In this document: in pieces, positions 8,405 through 16,997 of the stretch | How the letters are laid out: each line of letters begins with the position of its first letter | Numbering within the stretch: the first letter of the stretch is position 1 | NCBI GenBank assembly: GCA_964458495.1 | Contig: CAYWJB010000014.1 | Coordinates: 1-64,000, forward strand | Direction of reading: 5' to 3' | DNA length: 64,000 nucleotides | Origin: JANWVO01 sp964458495 | GTDB lineage: Bacteria > Acidobacteriota > Terriglobia > Bryobacterales > Bryobacteraceae | The notes under the pieces: generated by a model | Database searches by the model: none | What the model was told of the DNA's origin: nothing | The model's input: only the letters and a program-made list of their open reading frames with translations | Position numbers and translations under genes: made by a program

Positions 8405-8646
8405 TGTCTTTCGGCTGCGGGTGCTCGCCCGCAGGGGGCGCGCCAGAGAGGGCGCGCCGGAGGACCCGGTTCGCAGCGACCGGAACCCGGGCAAGAGGTC
8501 CGGGCCCTGCGAACCACGCGACAACCGGCAAGGCGGCCCCGAAACAGGGGGCTTGGAGAGCGGCAAAGCCGCCCCTTGCCAACCGCCGGCCCTGAAGCCG
8601 GCGCCGTGAATGATCCAGCGGCACACCCTCGGACTATCTGTGTGCC
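8405..8646 (+). ncRNA. Candidate structured non-coding RNA or long structured leader
   Basis: This stretch has no convincing coding frame but a series of perfect stems: 8415-8421/8428-8434 (loop TGCTCG), 8437-8444/8451-8458, 8468-8476/8507-8515 enclosing 8486-8490/8500-8504, a closing stem 8527-8533/8574-8580 enclosing two hairpins (8536-8540/8547-8552 and 8560-8564/8568-8572), 8585-8590/8597-8602, and 8620-8626/8640-8646. A TATAAT box lies just upstream. It could be an independent RNA or the 5' leader of the cell-wall enzyme gene at 8694. It does not match the conserved elements of RNase P, SRP RNA, tmRNA, ydaO or GEMM riboswitches that I know. The rest of 8225-8693 is untranslated spacer. 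Confidence 0.4.
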
Positions 8647-8693
8647 AGGACGATGCAACTGGCTGGAAACAAACAGGGGAGGAGAATCGCTTG

Positions 8694-9194
8694 ATGTCCG
8701 GAAAACTCACTCGCAGTGTGGTTCTGATGGCAGGGCTGCTCCTGATCCAGCAGCCCGCCGACCCCGGCCCCAGACCGGCGCCTGCGGGACTCGACCCCCG
8801 GGACCCGCGCCTGTTCTGCCTGCGTCAGTTCTTCCTTTCCAGAGATTGCCCCGCTCACGTCTACGCCCCCGATTTCATCGCCGCCGCCGACGAAAACGGC
8901 CTCGACTGGCGCCTGCTGCCCAGCATCTCGTTCGTCGAATCCACCGGCGGCAAAGAAGCGCGCAACAACAACATGTTTGGCTGGGACAATTGCAACCAGT
9001 GGTTCTCCACATCCCGCGAGGGCATTTATCACGTGGCCGGCAGACTGGGCAATTCGCCGCTGTACCGCAACAAGCCTCTCGCCCAGATCCTGCGGACCTA
9101 CAACCCCAATCCCGAGTATGCGCGCGTGGTCCAGCGCGTCATGAACCAGTTGGGCCCCGCCCACCTGGCGGGTGCCGGGCGCGCGGCACAGTAG
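8694..9194 (+). CDS. Lytic-transglycosylase/glucosaminidase-like exported protein
   Basis: 166 residues. The N-terminus is hydrophobic (KLTRSVVLMAGLLLIQQP), consistent with export. The mature part reads as a small lysozyme-fold domain: FIAAADENGLDWRLLPSISF, then VESTGGKEARNNNMFGW with the Glu in the catalytic position, and a closing RTYNPNPEYARVVQRVMNQL. It probably cleaves peptidoglycan or binds it in the periplasm. The ATG at 8694 follows AGGGGAGGAG (about 8675-8684); the frame is open upstream to 8610 but those codons lie in the structured leader. Confidence 0.75.
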   Translation: MSGKLTRSVVLMAGLLLIQQPADPGPRPAPAGLDPRDPRLFCLRQFFLSRDCPAHVYAPDFIAAADENGLDWRLLPSISFVESTGGKEARNNNMFGWDNCNQWFSTSREGIYHVAGRLGNSPLYRNKPLAQILRTYNPNPEYARVVQRVMNQLGPAHLAGAGRAAQ

Positions 9195-9260
9195 CATTTC
9201 CGCGCCCCGGTGCGCCTGCGCCCGGCAGAACGCGACGAAACGGCCTTATTTCAGGCAGGG

Positions 9261-9269
9261 TGGTATACT
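9261..9269 (+). promoter_or_regulatory. Extended -10 promoter upstream of the PIN/TRAM gene
   Basis: TGGTATACT (TGn plus TATACT) lies 70 nt before the GTG start of the PIN/TRAM gene. Extended -10 boxes need little or no -35 element, and none is obvious here. Confidence 0.4.
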
Positions 9270-9338
9270 CAATCCGCGGCAGCCGCGTCTCACCAATCGG
9301 GACGGCTGCCGCCGTCAGTCCGTTCGCAGGAGTTGCCA

Positions 9339-10427
<1,089 letters not shown>

Positions 10428-10463
10428 CCGTAACCGAACAATGGCAGCCCTCCAGCGAACTTC

Positions 10464-11183
10464 ATGAAAGTCTCCGTCATCCTTCCAGCCGCCGGTCTCG
10501 GTACCAGGATGCGCGCGGCCGCCGAAAGCACGGGCACCAGCCGCAAGCAGTTCATGCTTCTTGAGGGCGTCCCCATCCTCATCCACACCGTCCGCAAGTT
10601 CGTGGCCTCTCATCACGTCTCCGAGGTCGTCGTTGCCCTTCGGCCCGAGGACATTCCGTGGGTGGAGGAGATGATCGCCCACGAGAAGTTCTCAAAGCCG
10701 GTTTGCTGTGTGAAGGGCGGAGAAACGCGGCAGGAGTCGGTCGCCAACGCCTTGGCCTCTCTGGCCGCGGACGTCGAACTGGTGGCCGTGCACGACGCGG
10801 TCCGCCCGTTCGTCTCCCAGGACACCATCTCCGCCGTCATCCTGGAAGCGGCGCACTGCGGGGCGGCGATCACCGGCATCGTCCCGGTCGACACCGTCAA
10901 ACAGGTTCACCGCCACGTCGTCCGCGGCACGTTGAACCGCGACCGGCTGGTTCTGGCACAGACGCCGCAGGTCTTCCGCGCCGGGGTCCTCCGCCAGGCG
11001 TTCGCCCGCGCCCGCGAGGACGGCTTCATCGGCACCGACGAATCCAGCCTCGTTGAACGGCTTGAGACGGTCGAGATCCGCGTCGTGCCCGGCTCGGACC
11101 GCAACATCAAGATCACCCGCCCCTCCGACATGGAACTCGCCGAACTGTTCCTCTCGCTCGAGCGCCAACAGGAGGCCGGCTGA
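10464..11183 (+). CDS. ispD: 2-C-methyl-D-erythritol 4-phosphate cytidylyltransferase
   Basis: 239 residues. IspD joins CTP and MEP to form CDP-ME, the third step of the non-mevalonate isoprenoid pathway. The nucleotide-binding start is MKVSVILPAAGLGTRM, followed by KGGETRQESVANAL, VHDAVRPFV and the product-site segment LAQTPQVFR. Its stop codon overlaps the ispF start by one base (TGATG), so IspD and IspF are translated together, the usual arrangement for these enzymes. Confidence 0.96.
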   Translation: MKVSVILPAAGLGTRMRAAAESTGTSRKQFMLLEGVPILIHTVRKFVASHHVSEVVVALRPEDIPWVEEMIAHEKFSKPVCCVKGGETRQESVANALASLAADVELVAVHDAVRPFVSQDTISAVILEAAHCGAAITGIVPVDTVKQVHRHVVRGTLNRDRLVLAQTPQVFRAGVLRQAFARAREDGFIGTDESSLVERLETVEIRVVPGSDRNIKITRPSDMELAELFLSLERQQEAG

Positions 11184-11662
11184 TGGACCTCCGCATCGGG
11201 CTCGGCTGGGACAACCACCGCCTCGCTGCGGGACGCGCGCTTGTCCTGGGCGGGGTGCGCATCCCCTGCGAATTCGGCTTCGAGGCGCACTCCGATGGCG
11301 ACGTCCTGCTCCACGCCGTCACCGACGCGCTCCTTGGAGCGCTCGCCCTCGGCGACATCGGCATGCACTTCCCCGACTCCGATCCCCGCTGGAAGGACTG
11401 CGACTCGGGCGTCTTCCTGCGCCACGCCGCCTCGCTCGCCCGCGAGCGCGGCTACCGCATCTCGAACGTCGACGCCACGGTCATCCTGCAGCGCCCGAAG
11501 CTCAAGGATTACCGCGACGCCATTCGCTCGAACCTCGCCTCCCTGCTCGCCCTCGAACCTGACCGCGTCTCGGTGAAATTCAAGACCGCGGAAATGGTCG
11601 GCCCCGTGGGCGAAGGCAAGTCCGGCGAAGCGCAGGCAGCAGTGCTTCTCGTCAGAGATTGA
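11183..11662 (+). CDS. ispF: 2-C-methyl-D-erythritol 2,4-cyclodiphosphate synthase
   Basis: 159 residues. IspF cyclises CDP-ME 2-phosphate with loss of CMP. Family motifs are present: RIGLGWDNHRLAAGR (metal-binding Asp and His region), SDGDVLLHAVTDALLGALAL with a zinc His, GDIGMHFPDSDPRW, and the C-terminal KTAEMVGPVGEGKSGEAQA. It functions as a trimer in the cytoplasm. The last 11 bases overlap the end of folK, which converges from the other strand. ispE is not in this window. Confidence 0.96.
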   Translation: MDLRIGLGWDNHRLAAGRALVLGGVRIPCEFGFEAHSDGDVLLHAVTDALLGALALGDIGMHFPDSDPRWKDCDSGVFLRHAASLARERGYRISNVDATVILQRPKLKDYRDAIRSNLASLLALEPDRVSVKFKTAEMVGPVGEGKSGEAQAAVLLVRD

Positions 11663-12164
11663 GGAATTCCGCGCCCCAGCGCGCGTCCTCCACTTCAACG
11701 ACCTCCGCGCGGTCCTCCACGGCTTCCAGCAACTCCTGCACCGTCTTGCCCAGCAACGGGTGCCGCCACCACGGCGCAACAGCCGCCAGCGGCACGAGCA
11801 CAAACCGCCGCAGATGCATCCGCGGATGCGGGACCGTGAGCCCTTCCTGTTCGATCACTTCATCCCCGTACAGCAGCAGATCCAGATCCAGCGTCCGCGG
11901 CCCGTCTTTCTCCCGCCGCGCACGCCCGCGCTCCGCCTCCGCCTCCAGCAGCGCCCGCAGCAGTTCCCGTGGCGGCAGCGCCGTCTCCATTCTCGCCACT
12001 GCGTTCAGGAAAGCCGGCTGCTCGCGCAGCCCCAACGGCTCTGTCTCGTACAGCGGCGACACCGCCAGCACGCGCCCGGATCGCCTCAACCCGGTCAGCC
12101 CGGCTCGCAGGTGCCCGCGCCTGTCGCCAAGATTCGATCCCAGCCCGACGCACGCCTCAACCAC
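11652..12164 (-). CDS. folK: 2-amino-4-hydroxy-6-hydroxymethyldihydropteridine pyrophosphokinase (HPPK)
   Basis: 170 residues. It transfers pyrophosphate from ATP to hydroxymethyldihydropterin to activate it for dihydropteroate synthesis. The signature is complete: VGLGSNLGDRRGHL at the start, SPLYETEPLG, FLNAVARMET, and DGPRTLDLDLLLYGDEV with the two metal Asp residues. It is the last gene of the six-gene unit reading leftwards and overlaps folB by 8 nt. Confidence 0.95.
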   Translation of the reverse strand: MVEACVGLGSNLGDRRGHLRAGLTGLRRSGRVLAVSPLYETEPLGLREQPAFLNAVARMETALPPRELLRALLEAEAERGRARREKDGPRTLDLDLLLYGDEVIEQEGLTVPHPRMHLRRFVLVPLAAVAPWWRHPLLGKTVQELLEAVEDRAEVVEVEDARWGAEFLNL

Positions 12165-12519
12165 TGCGGCGCCTCACAATCTCGACTCCCGCCCACTCCA
12201 CCCCCTGCGCCCGCAGCGCCCCGGGCTTGCGCACCAGCACGCGGGCTTCCTCTGCGGGGAAGCCCTCCAGCAATGCGGAGGCGATCCTTTCCGCCAGCGT
12301 CTCCACCAGCGCCCAGGGCTGCCGCCTCGCCGTCCCCTCCATAAGCCGCCAGACTTCCGCGTAGTCCACCGAAAGCCGCAAATCGTCCGTGCGCGCCGCC
12401 TCGCGCACGTCCAGCGCCAGCTCCACGTCGATCACCACCTCCTGCGGGCGCGCCCGCTCTTCTTCGGTCACGCCGATCCGGGCCTCCAGCCTCGCCCCTT
12501 GCACGATCACCTTGTCCAT
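12157..12519 (-). CDS. folB: Dihydroneopterin aldolase
   Basis: 120 residues. FolB cleaves dihydroneopterin to hydroxymethyldihydropterin and glycolaldehyde. The family pattern is visible: VIVQGARLEARIGVTEEERARPQ, VIDVELALDVREAART, SVDYAEVWRLMEG and the catalytic-site stretch ALVETLAERIASALLE. It overlaps folP by 13 nt upstream and folK by 8 nt downstream, so the three folate enzymes are made in one coupled block. Confidence 0.94.
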   Translation of the reverse strand: MDKVIVQGARLEARIGVTEEERARPQEVVIDVELALDVREAARTDDLRLSVDYAEVWRLMEGTARRQPWALVETLAERIASALLEGFPAEEARVLVRKPGALRAQGVEWAGVEIVRRRSG

Positions 12520-13310
12520 GCCTGCCCCCGCACTGCGTCCACCACGCTCAGCGCCTTCTTCACCGCCCGCACATCATGCACACGCACGACCGAAGCTCCA
12601 TTCCACGCGCCCAGCACCGCCGCGGCGATCGTCCCCTCCAGCCGCTCTCCCACGTCCTCCATTCCCGGAAGCACGCCCAGAAACGACTTGCGCGACGGTC
12701 CGATCACGATCGGGCAGCCCAGCACCCGCATCTCCCCCAGCCGCCGCAGGATCTCGAAACTCTGCGCCGGCGTCTTTGCAAATCCGATTCCCGGGTCCAC
12801 GTAGATCTCGCGCACACCAGCCTCCCGCGCCAGTTCCACCCGCGGACGCAACTCCTCGCAGATCTCCTTCATGACGTCGCTGTATGCCGCATGTTGCCGC
12901 ATCGTCTGCGGCGTCCCGCGCATGTGCATAATGACGACTCCCGCCCCCGCCGCAGCCGCCACTCGCGCCATCTCCGGGTCGGAAAGCCCGCTGACGTCGT
13001 TCACGATGGTCGCGCCCGCACTCAGGCACGCCGCCGCCACCCGCGGCTTCATCGTGTCCACCGACACGCGCACGCGCGGGTCCATCGCCAGCAGCTCCAC
13101 CACCAGCGCCACCCGCTCCAGTTCCACGTCTTCGGGCACCGGCACAGCCCCCGGACGCGTGCTCTCGCCGCCCACGTCCACGATGTCGGCGCCCTCCGCA
13201 ATGAGCCGCCGCGCCTCTTCCACCGCCTCCTCTGGCGTGGCGAACCGCCCGCCGTCAGAGAACGAGTCCGGCGTCACGTTCAGCACGCCCATCACCAGCG
13301 TCCGGTTCAT
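12507..13310 (-). CDS. folP: Dihydropteroate synthase
   Basis: 267 residues, the sulfonamide target enzyme; it condenses hydroxymethyldihydropterin diphosphate with p-aminobenzoate. The first signature VMGVLNVTPDSFSDGGRF and the second VDVGGESTRPGAVPV are present, as are the pterin-binding NDVSGLSDPEMAR and the C-terminal VIGPSRKSFLG. The frame is open to 13502 but the ATG at 13308-13310 gives the family N-terminus. That ATG overlaps the TGA of the FtsK/RecB gene (ATGA, 4 nt), so folP translation is probably coupled to the upstream nuclease-translocase gene. Confidence 0.95.
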   Translation of the reverse strand: MNRTLVMGVLNVTPDSFSDGGRFATPEEAVEEARRLIAEGADIVDVGGESTRPGAVPVPEDVELERVALVVELLAMDPRVRVSVDTMKPRVAAACLSAGATIVNDVSGLSDPEMARVAAAAGAGVVIMHMRGTPQTMRQHAAYSDVMKEICEELRPRVELAREAGVREIYVDPGIGFAKTPAQSFEILRRLGEMRVLGCPIVIGPSRKSFLGVLPGMEDVGERLEGTIAAAVLGAWNGASVVRVHDVRAVKKALSVVDAVRGQAWTR

Positions 13311-15169
13311 CGCGCGCCCCCCGCGCCGGCGGCGGCTGCGCCCAGATACTTGGTCCGGGACTCGGGGTCGAGCAGCGGCGCCTGCAGGCGGATCGGCTCG
13401 CCCCCGGCGCTCCAGAGCAGATCCCCCTGCCCCAACAGGTTCTCCGCGCCCGCCACGCCCAGCACCAGCCGGGACTCGATCGCCTCCACCACGCGCAGGC
13501 ACACGCGCCCCGGCAGGTTTGCCTTCAGCACCCCGGTCACCACGTCCCGGCTGGCGCGCTGCGTCGCCAGCACCAGGTGAATGCCTGCCGCCCGAGCCTT
13601 CGCCCCCAACCGCGCGATCCGCGCCTCCAGCTCCCGCCGCGCGCCCGCCGCCTGCACCAGGTCTGCATACTCATCGCAGAGGGCCACAATCCGCGGCGGC
13701 GCGTCCCTCCCCTCCCGCTTCCATGTGGAAAGGTCAGGCAGCCTGCGTTCCTCCAGAGCCCGGTAGCGCCGCTCCATCTCCTCCACCAGCGTGTCGAGCG
13801 CTTCCGCCATGTCGTCCTCCGGCGGCATCAGTACCGGCAGCCGCTCCCACAGGTATGGCGAGCGGCGCAACTCCGGAAACGCGGTACGCTTCGGGTCGAT
13901 CAGCACCAGCCGCAGGTCCGCAGGCATATGCGTAGCCATCAGCGCCGCCGCCGCCGTGCGCATCCATTCGCTTTTGCCGCTGCCCGTGGCGCCCGCCACC
14001 AGCAGGTGCGGCGCCCGGCTGCCGGCCAAGTCTGTGAAATGCGCCCGCCCGGCCAGGTCCACGCCCACCAGCAACGGCGCCTCCAACCGGGCCGCCTCAT
14101 GGATGCTCACGGAACGGAACCACAGCGTCTCCGCGTCTCGCCGCGGGATCTCCACCAGCACGCAGCCCTCGCCTTTGCGCAGGATCGGCGCCGTCTTCAG
14201 CCCCAACTGCACTTGCAGGTCGTGCGCCTCCGCCAGCACGCGCCGCACACGCGTCCGCACCCCCAGCCGCACCGGAACCTGCACGTAGGAGGGCCCGGCA
14301 TGAACCGGCTCGCCCATCTCCACGTCGTGTCCGCGCTGCTTCAACACAGCCACGGTTTTCTCCGCCAGCTCCTGATGCTCCGGAGCAGCGGGTTTCGGCT
14401 TGGGCTTCCATTCCGTCGGCGGAAGGGCCGCCTTTCTTTCCGCCGTCACTCCCGCCAGCCTCCCGATCAGCTCTTCCAGCCGCCTCTGTGCTTCGGCAAT
14501 TTTCGCTGCGTCAAACACGGTCTGCCGCGGCTCCGGGTCGAAGCTGACCAGCGCCGCTGCTCCGCCTGCCCCGTTCTCCCCCAGCATGCAGTGGTACAAG
14601 CACAGCTGCGCAACATCCGCCTCCTCTGCCGCCGAAGCGAGCTTCCACTCAATCACAGCCCAGCGCCCGCTCTCCGGATCGCGGAACAGCGCATCCAGCG
14701 TGCCCCTCACCTCCACCGGCGCTTTCCAGCCCGGCCGTTCCACCCTCCACACCAGAGGTACTTCCGTCTGCGCTACCTCCTCCGCGCCCCGCCATCCGCG
14801 GCTGCCCTCCCACTCGATCAGCCCGCGCCGGCGGCACTCCCGCAGCACGGCCGTCAGCCATTCGGCAAAGCGCTGCACCCCGCGCCACAGCCGGAGCACA
14901 GCCTCAGGGTTGTCCTCGAAGGCAGCCCGCCCGGTGGTGAGCTCCGCCCCAAGGACGTGGTCATACAGCGCCACCGCGTAAGCTGCGGCAGCATCGCCGG
15001 CTTCCAGCCGTCCCGCATCGAACCACCTGTGCCACACGGCCTCGCCGTCTCCGCCGAGCGCCTCGGCCGCCGTGAGATGAAACAGCCTGCCCGCCACGGG
15101 GCCGGCACCGCCGGAAGCGCCCCCGGCCGCGCGCCAGATCTCGTCGCGGATCTCGGAGACCTGAACCAC
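13307..15169 (-). CDS. RecB/Cas4-type nuclease fused to a soluble FtsK/SpoIIIE translocase
   Basis: About 620 residues. The N-terminal third carries a PD-(D/E)XK nuclease of RecB/Cas4 type with its site intact: Asp159 in RGTLDALF, Glu174 and Lys176 in WAVIEWKL, and Gln188/Tyr192 in AQLCLYHCML. The C-terminal half is a full FtsK core: beta domain (LGLKTAPILRKGEGCVLVEI), Walker A GATGSGKSEW (about 393-402), LVLIDPKRTAFPEL, Walker B IVALCDEYADL, HLVLATQRASRDVVTGVLKA and GQGDLLW. There are no membrane helices and no gamma DNA-orienting domain, so it should be a cytoplasmic DNA motor with a nuclease attached. The frame opens at 15271, but GTG 15169 (AGGGG box, 25 nt after the ATPase stop) avoids a 77-nt overlap. 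Last of three genes; role inferred: DNA targeting, defence or repair. Confidence 0.85.
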   Translation of the reverse strand: MVQVSEIRDEIWRAAGGASGGAGPVAGRLFHLTAAEALGGDGEAVWHRWFDAGRLEAGDAAAAYAVALYDHVLGAELTTGRAAFEDNPEAVLRLWRGVQRFAEWLTAVLRECRRRGLIEWEGSRGWRGAEEVAQTEVPLVWRVERPGWKAPVEVRGTLDALFRDPESGRWAVIEWKLASAAEEADVAQLCLYHCMLGENGAGGAAALVSFDPEPRQTVFDAAKIAEAQRRLEELIGRLAGVTAERKAALPPTEWKPKPKPAAPEHQELAEKTVAVLKQRGHDVEMGEPVHAGPSYVQVPVRLGVRTRVRRVLAEAHDLQVQLGLKTAPILRKGEGCVLVEIPRRDAETLWFRSVSIHEAARLEAPLLVGVDLAGRAHFTDLAGSRAPHLLVAGATGSGKSEWMRTAAAALMATHMPADLRLVLIDPKRTAFPELRRSPYLWERLPVLMPPEDDMAEALDTLVEEMERRYRALEERRLPDLSTWKREGRDAPPRIVALCDEYADLVQAAGARRELEARIARLGAKARAAGIHLVLATQRASRDVVTGVLKANLPGRVCLRVVEAIESRLVLGVAGAENLLGQGDLLWSAGGEPIRLQAPLLDPESRTKYLGAAAAGAGGAR

Positions 15170-15194
15170 TCTCGCCTGCCCCTGGGCGTTGTCC

Positions 15195-16997
15195 TCAAGC
15201 GCCTCGTGACTCAAACAGGACCCTCGCCGGTGTCCCCACGGCGGCCACGGCATCCTCACCTTGATCCGCACAGCGCCTCACCTCCTCAATCCCCGTGCCC
15301 AGCCTCGCTGCCGCATCCTCCACCGAAATCACTTTCACCTCCCGCAGCAGTTCCACCAGTTCGTCGAGCAGCCCGGTCGCCTCGACGGCACCGGACTCGA
15401 ACCCGTCCGCCACACCGGCAAGCTCCCCGGGCAGGTTGTCCCGCAACCACTGCTCGACGAACTCCAGTCCCAGTGTCTCCCCGTCGTTGTGCAGATCTCC
15501 GGCGGCGGCATCGGCCAGCAGCGTCCGGCACGCCTCCAGCGCTGCCAGAACCTCGGCAGGTAGCCGCACCAGCCGCGCCCCTGCCTCCTCCAGCTTCGCC
15601 AGCTCCTCCCGCGTTTTCACCGCCGACGCGCTCACCGGCAGCGCCGCTGCACGCACCAGCCGCACCGTGCCTGCCTGCGCCGCCTCGCGGATCTTCCGCA
15701 ACCGCTGCGCCGCCCCGTGCAACCGGGCGCGGTTGAACACCACCACCGCCAGGCGGCTGCCTCCGCGCTCCATCAGCAGGTCGATCCCCTTCGGACGCGG
15801 CTCCACCGCGCTCCAGCCGGCCAGCGGCATCAGCCGCCGCAGACCGTCCAGCAGGAACTCATTGCCCTCCGGTGCCGCCGCCTCTCTTGCCTGCTCGATC
15901 CTTTCCTTCAACTGGCTGCGCAGGAAGGCCTCCGGGCGCCTCTCCGGCCCCTTCTCGCCTCGCAACTGCTCGAACAATCTGCGCGCTTCCACAATCAGTT
16001 GCCGCGGCGTCACCGGGCTGCCCTTCATCAGCAGATAGCGGATCGCGTAAGCCGTGAACGGCCAAATCGGCTGCTCGCGCCGCCGCGGATGCATCCGCAT
16101 TGCCGGTTCGGCGTCCAGCCGCGCTTTCAACAAGGATTCCGCCTGATGCTCTTCCAGGGGCAGCAGCTCCAGGCGGACCTCCCCCAGCCGGTCCATGTCG
16201 GCACGCAACACTCCGTCGTGCAGCCGCGGCAGAAAGCTCGTCTGCACACACGTCACCAGCACCAGGTTGGGACTCTCGTCGCGCAGCGCCGCCGCTGCCG
16301 AACCGAGCGCCGCCAGCCCGCGCACATCCTGCGGGTCCGCCTGCAATGCCTCCACCTGATCCAGCGCCAGCACTACGGGCGCCGGCGCCGCCAGTGCGAT
16401 CAGCTCCTTCAGCACGCGCCGTGCCTCATCCTCCGCCTCCTCTTCCTCCTCCGGGTCTGTGTCCGCGATCCCCAGCGCCCGCAGCGCCGCCTCCGGCAGC
16501 CGCTCCCCGCGCAGCCAGGCTTCGCACTCGTGCAGGAACTTTCCTTCGCGCCACCGTTCCAGAACGCGCGCCAAGCTGTAGTCGTGCGGCTCGCGCCCGC
16601 CCTCCTCCGCCCGGGCCAGCAGCCGGTCCATCTGCGTGCCGCCGTCCGGCAGGCGCCGCAACAGGTTGCGCACGAACTCGCGCCGCATATGCCGCCACAT
16701 CGTCTGCGGTCCGCATTGCAGGCGGAAGCCCGCAAAGAGCGCCCCTCCCTCCACGCACCCCCGCCGCACGCGGTTCAACAGGTGTGTCTTCCCGCTGCCC
16801 GGCTCGCCGAACACCAGAATCCCGCACCCGCCGCCGGAGGTTCGCGCCGCCGTCACCTCCCGGCACACGCGCGACGAAGCCACGGCGTGGATCTCCGGCA
16901 CATCCACCCAGTCCGCATCCCATGCGTCCCGCGTGATGCCGCTGCGGAACGGGTTCGGGATCCCCCTCAGTTCAATGGCGAGCGGTGATGCTGACAT
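15195..16997 (-). CDS. Orc1/Cdc6-like AAA+ ATPase with extra C-terminal domains
   Basis: 600 residues. Opening IELRGIPNPFRSG leads into an AAA+ module: Walker A GEPGSGKTHL (64-73), Walker B VVLALDQVEAL (208-218, with DQ in place of DE), sensor 1 LVLVTCVQT, and a lid with TPRQL (330-334) like the sensor-2 Arg of Orc1/Cdc6 and related ATPases. An acidic run (DPEEEEEAEDEA, 181-192) interrupts the module. Residues about 375-430 (GWSAVEPRPKGIDLLMER then LAVVVFN) resemble a restriction-endonuclease fold that lost its catalytic Lys; this is tentative. The C-terminus (about 545-585) looks like a small winged helix. It overlaps the upstream gene by 26 nt. Likely role: ATP-dependent DNA recognition or loading for the FtsK/RecB protein. 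Confidence 0.75.
   Translation of the reverse strand: MSASPLAIELRGIPNPFRSGITRDAWDADWVDVPEIHAVASSRVCREVTAARTSGGGCGILVFGEPGSGKTHLLNRVRRGCVEGGALFAGFRLQCGPQTMWRHMRREFVRNLLRRLPDGGTQMDRLLARAEEGGREPHDYSLARVLERWREGKFLHECEAWLRGERLPEAALRALGIADTDPEEEEEAEDEARRVLKELIALAAPAPVVLALDQVEALQADPQDVRGLAALGSAAAALRDESPNLVLVTCVQTSFLPRLHDGVLRADMDRLGEVRLELLPLEEHQAESLLKARLDAEPAMRMHPRRREQPIWPFTAYAIRYLLMKGSPVTPRQLIVEARRLFEQLRGEKGPERRPEAFLRSQLKERIEQAREAAAPEGNEFLLDGLRRLMPLAGWSAVEPRPKGIDLLMERGGSRLAVVVFNRARLHGAAQRLRKIREAAQAGTVRLVRAAALPVSASAVKTREELAKLEEAGARLVRLPAEVLAALEACRTLLADAAAGDLHNDGETLGLEFVEQWLRDNLPGELAGVADGFESGAVEATGLLDELVELLREVKVISVEDAAARLGTGIEEVRRCADQGEDAVAAVGTPARVLFESRGA

Noticed and set aside
8405..8580. RNase P RNA or 6S RNA (segment AGAGGTCCGGGCC and a GTGCTCGCC loop look vaguely similar)
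   Set aside because: The RNase P core AGAGGAAAGTCC is not present, and the local hairpins do not fit a single long 6S-like rod. A covariance search is still worthwhile.
8259..8609. 116-codon frame in the non-coding stretch upstream of 8694
   Set aside because: No ribosome-binding site or domain; it crosses the hairpin cluster and the TATAAT box.
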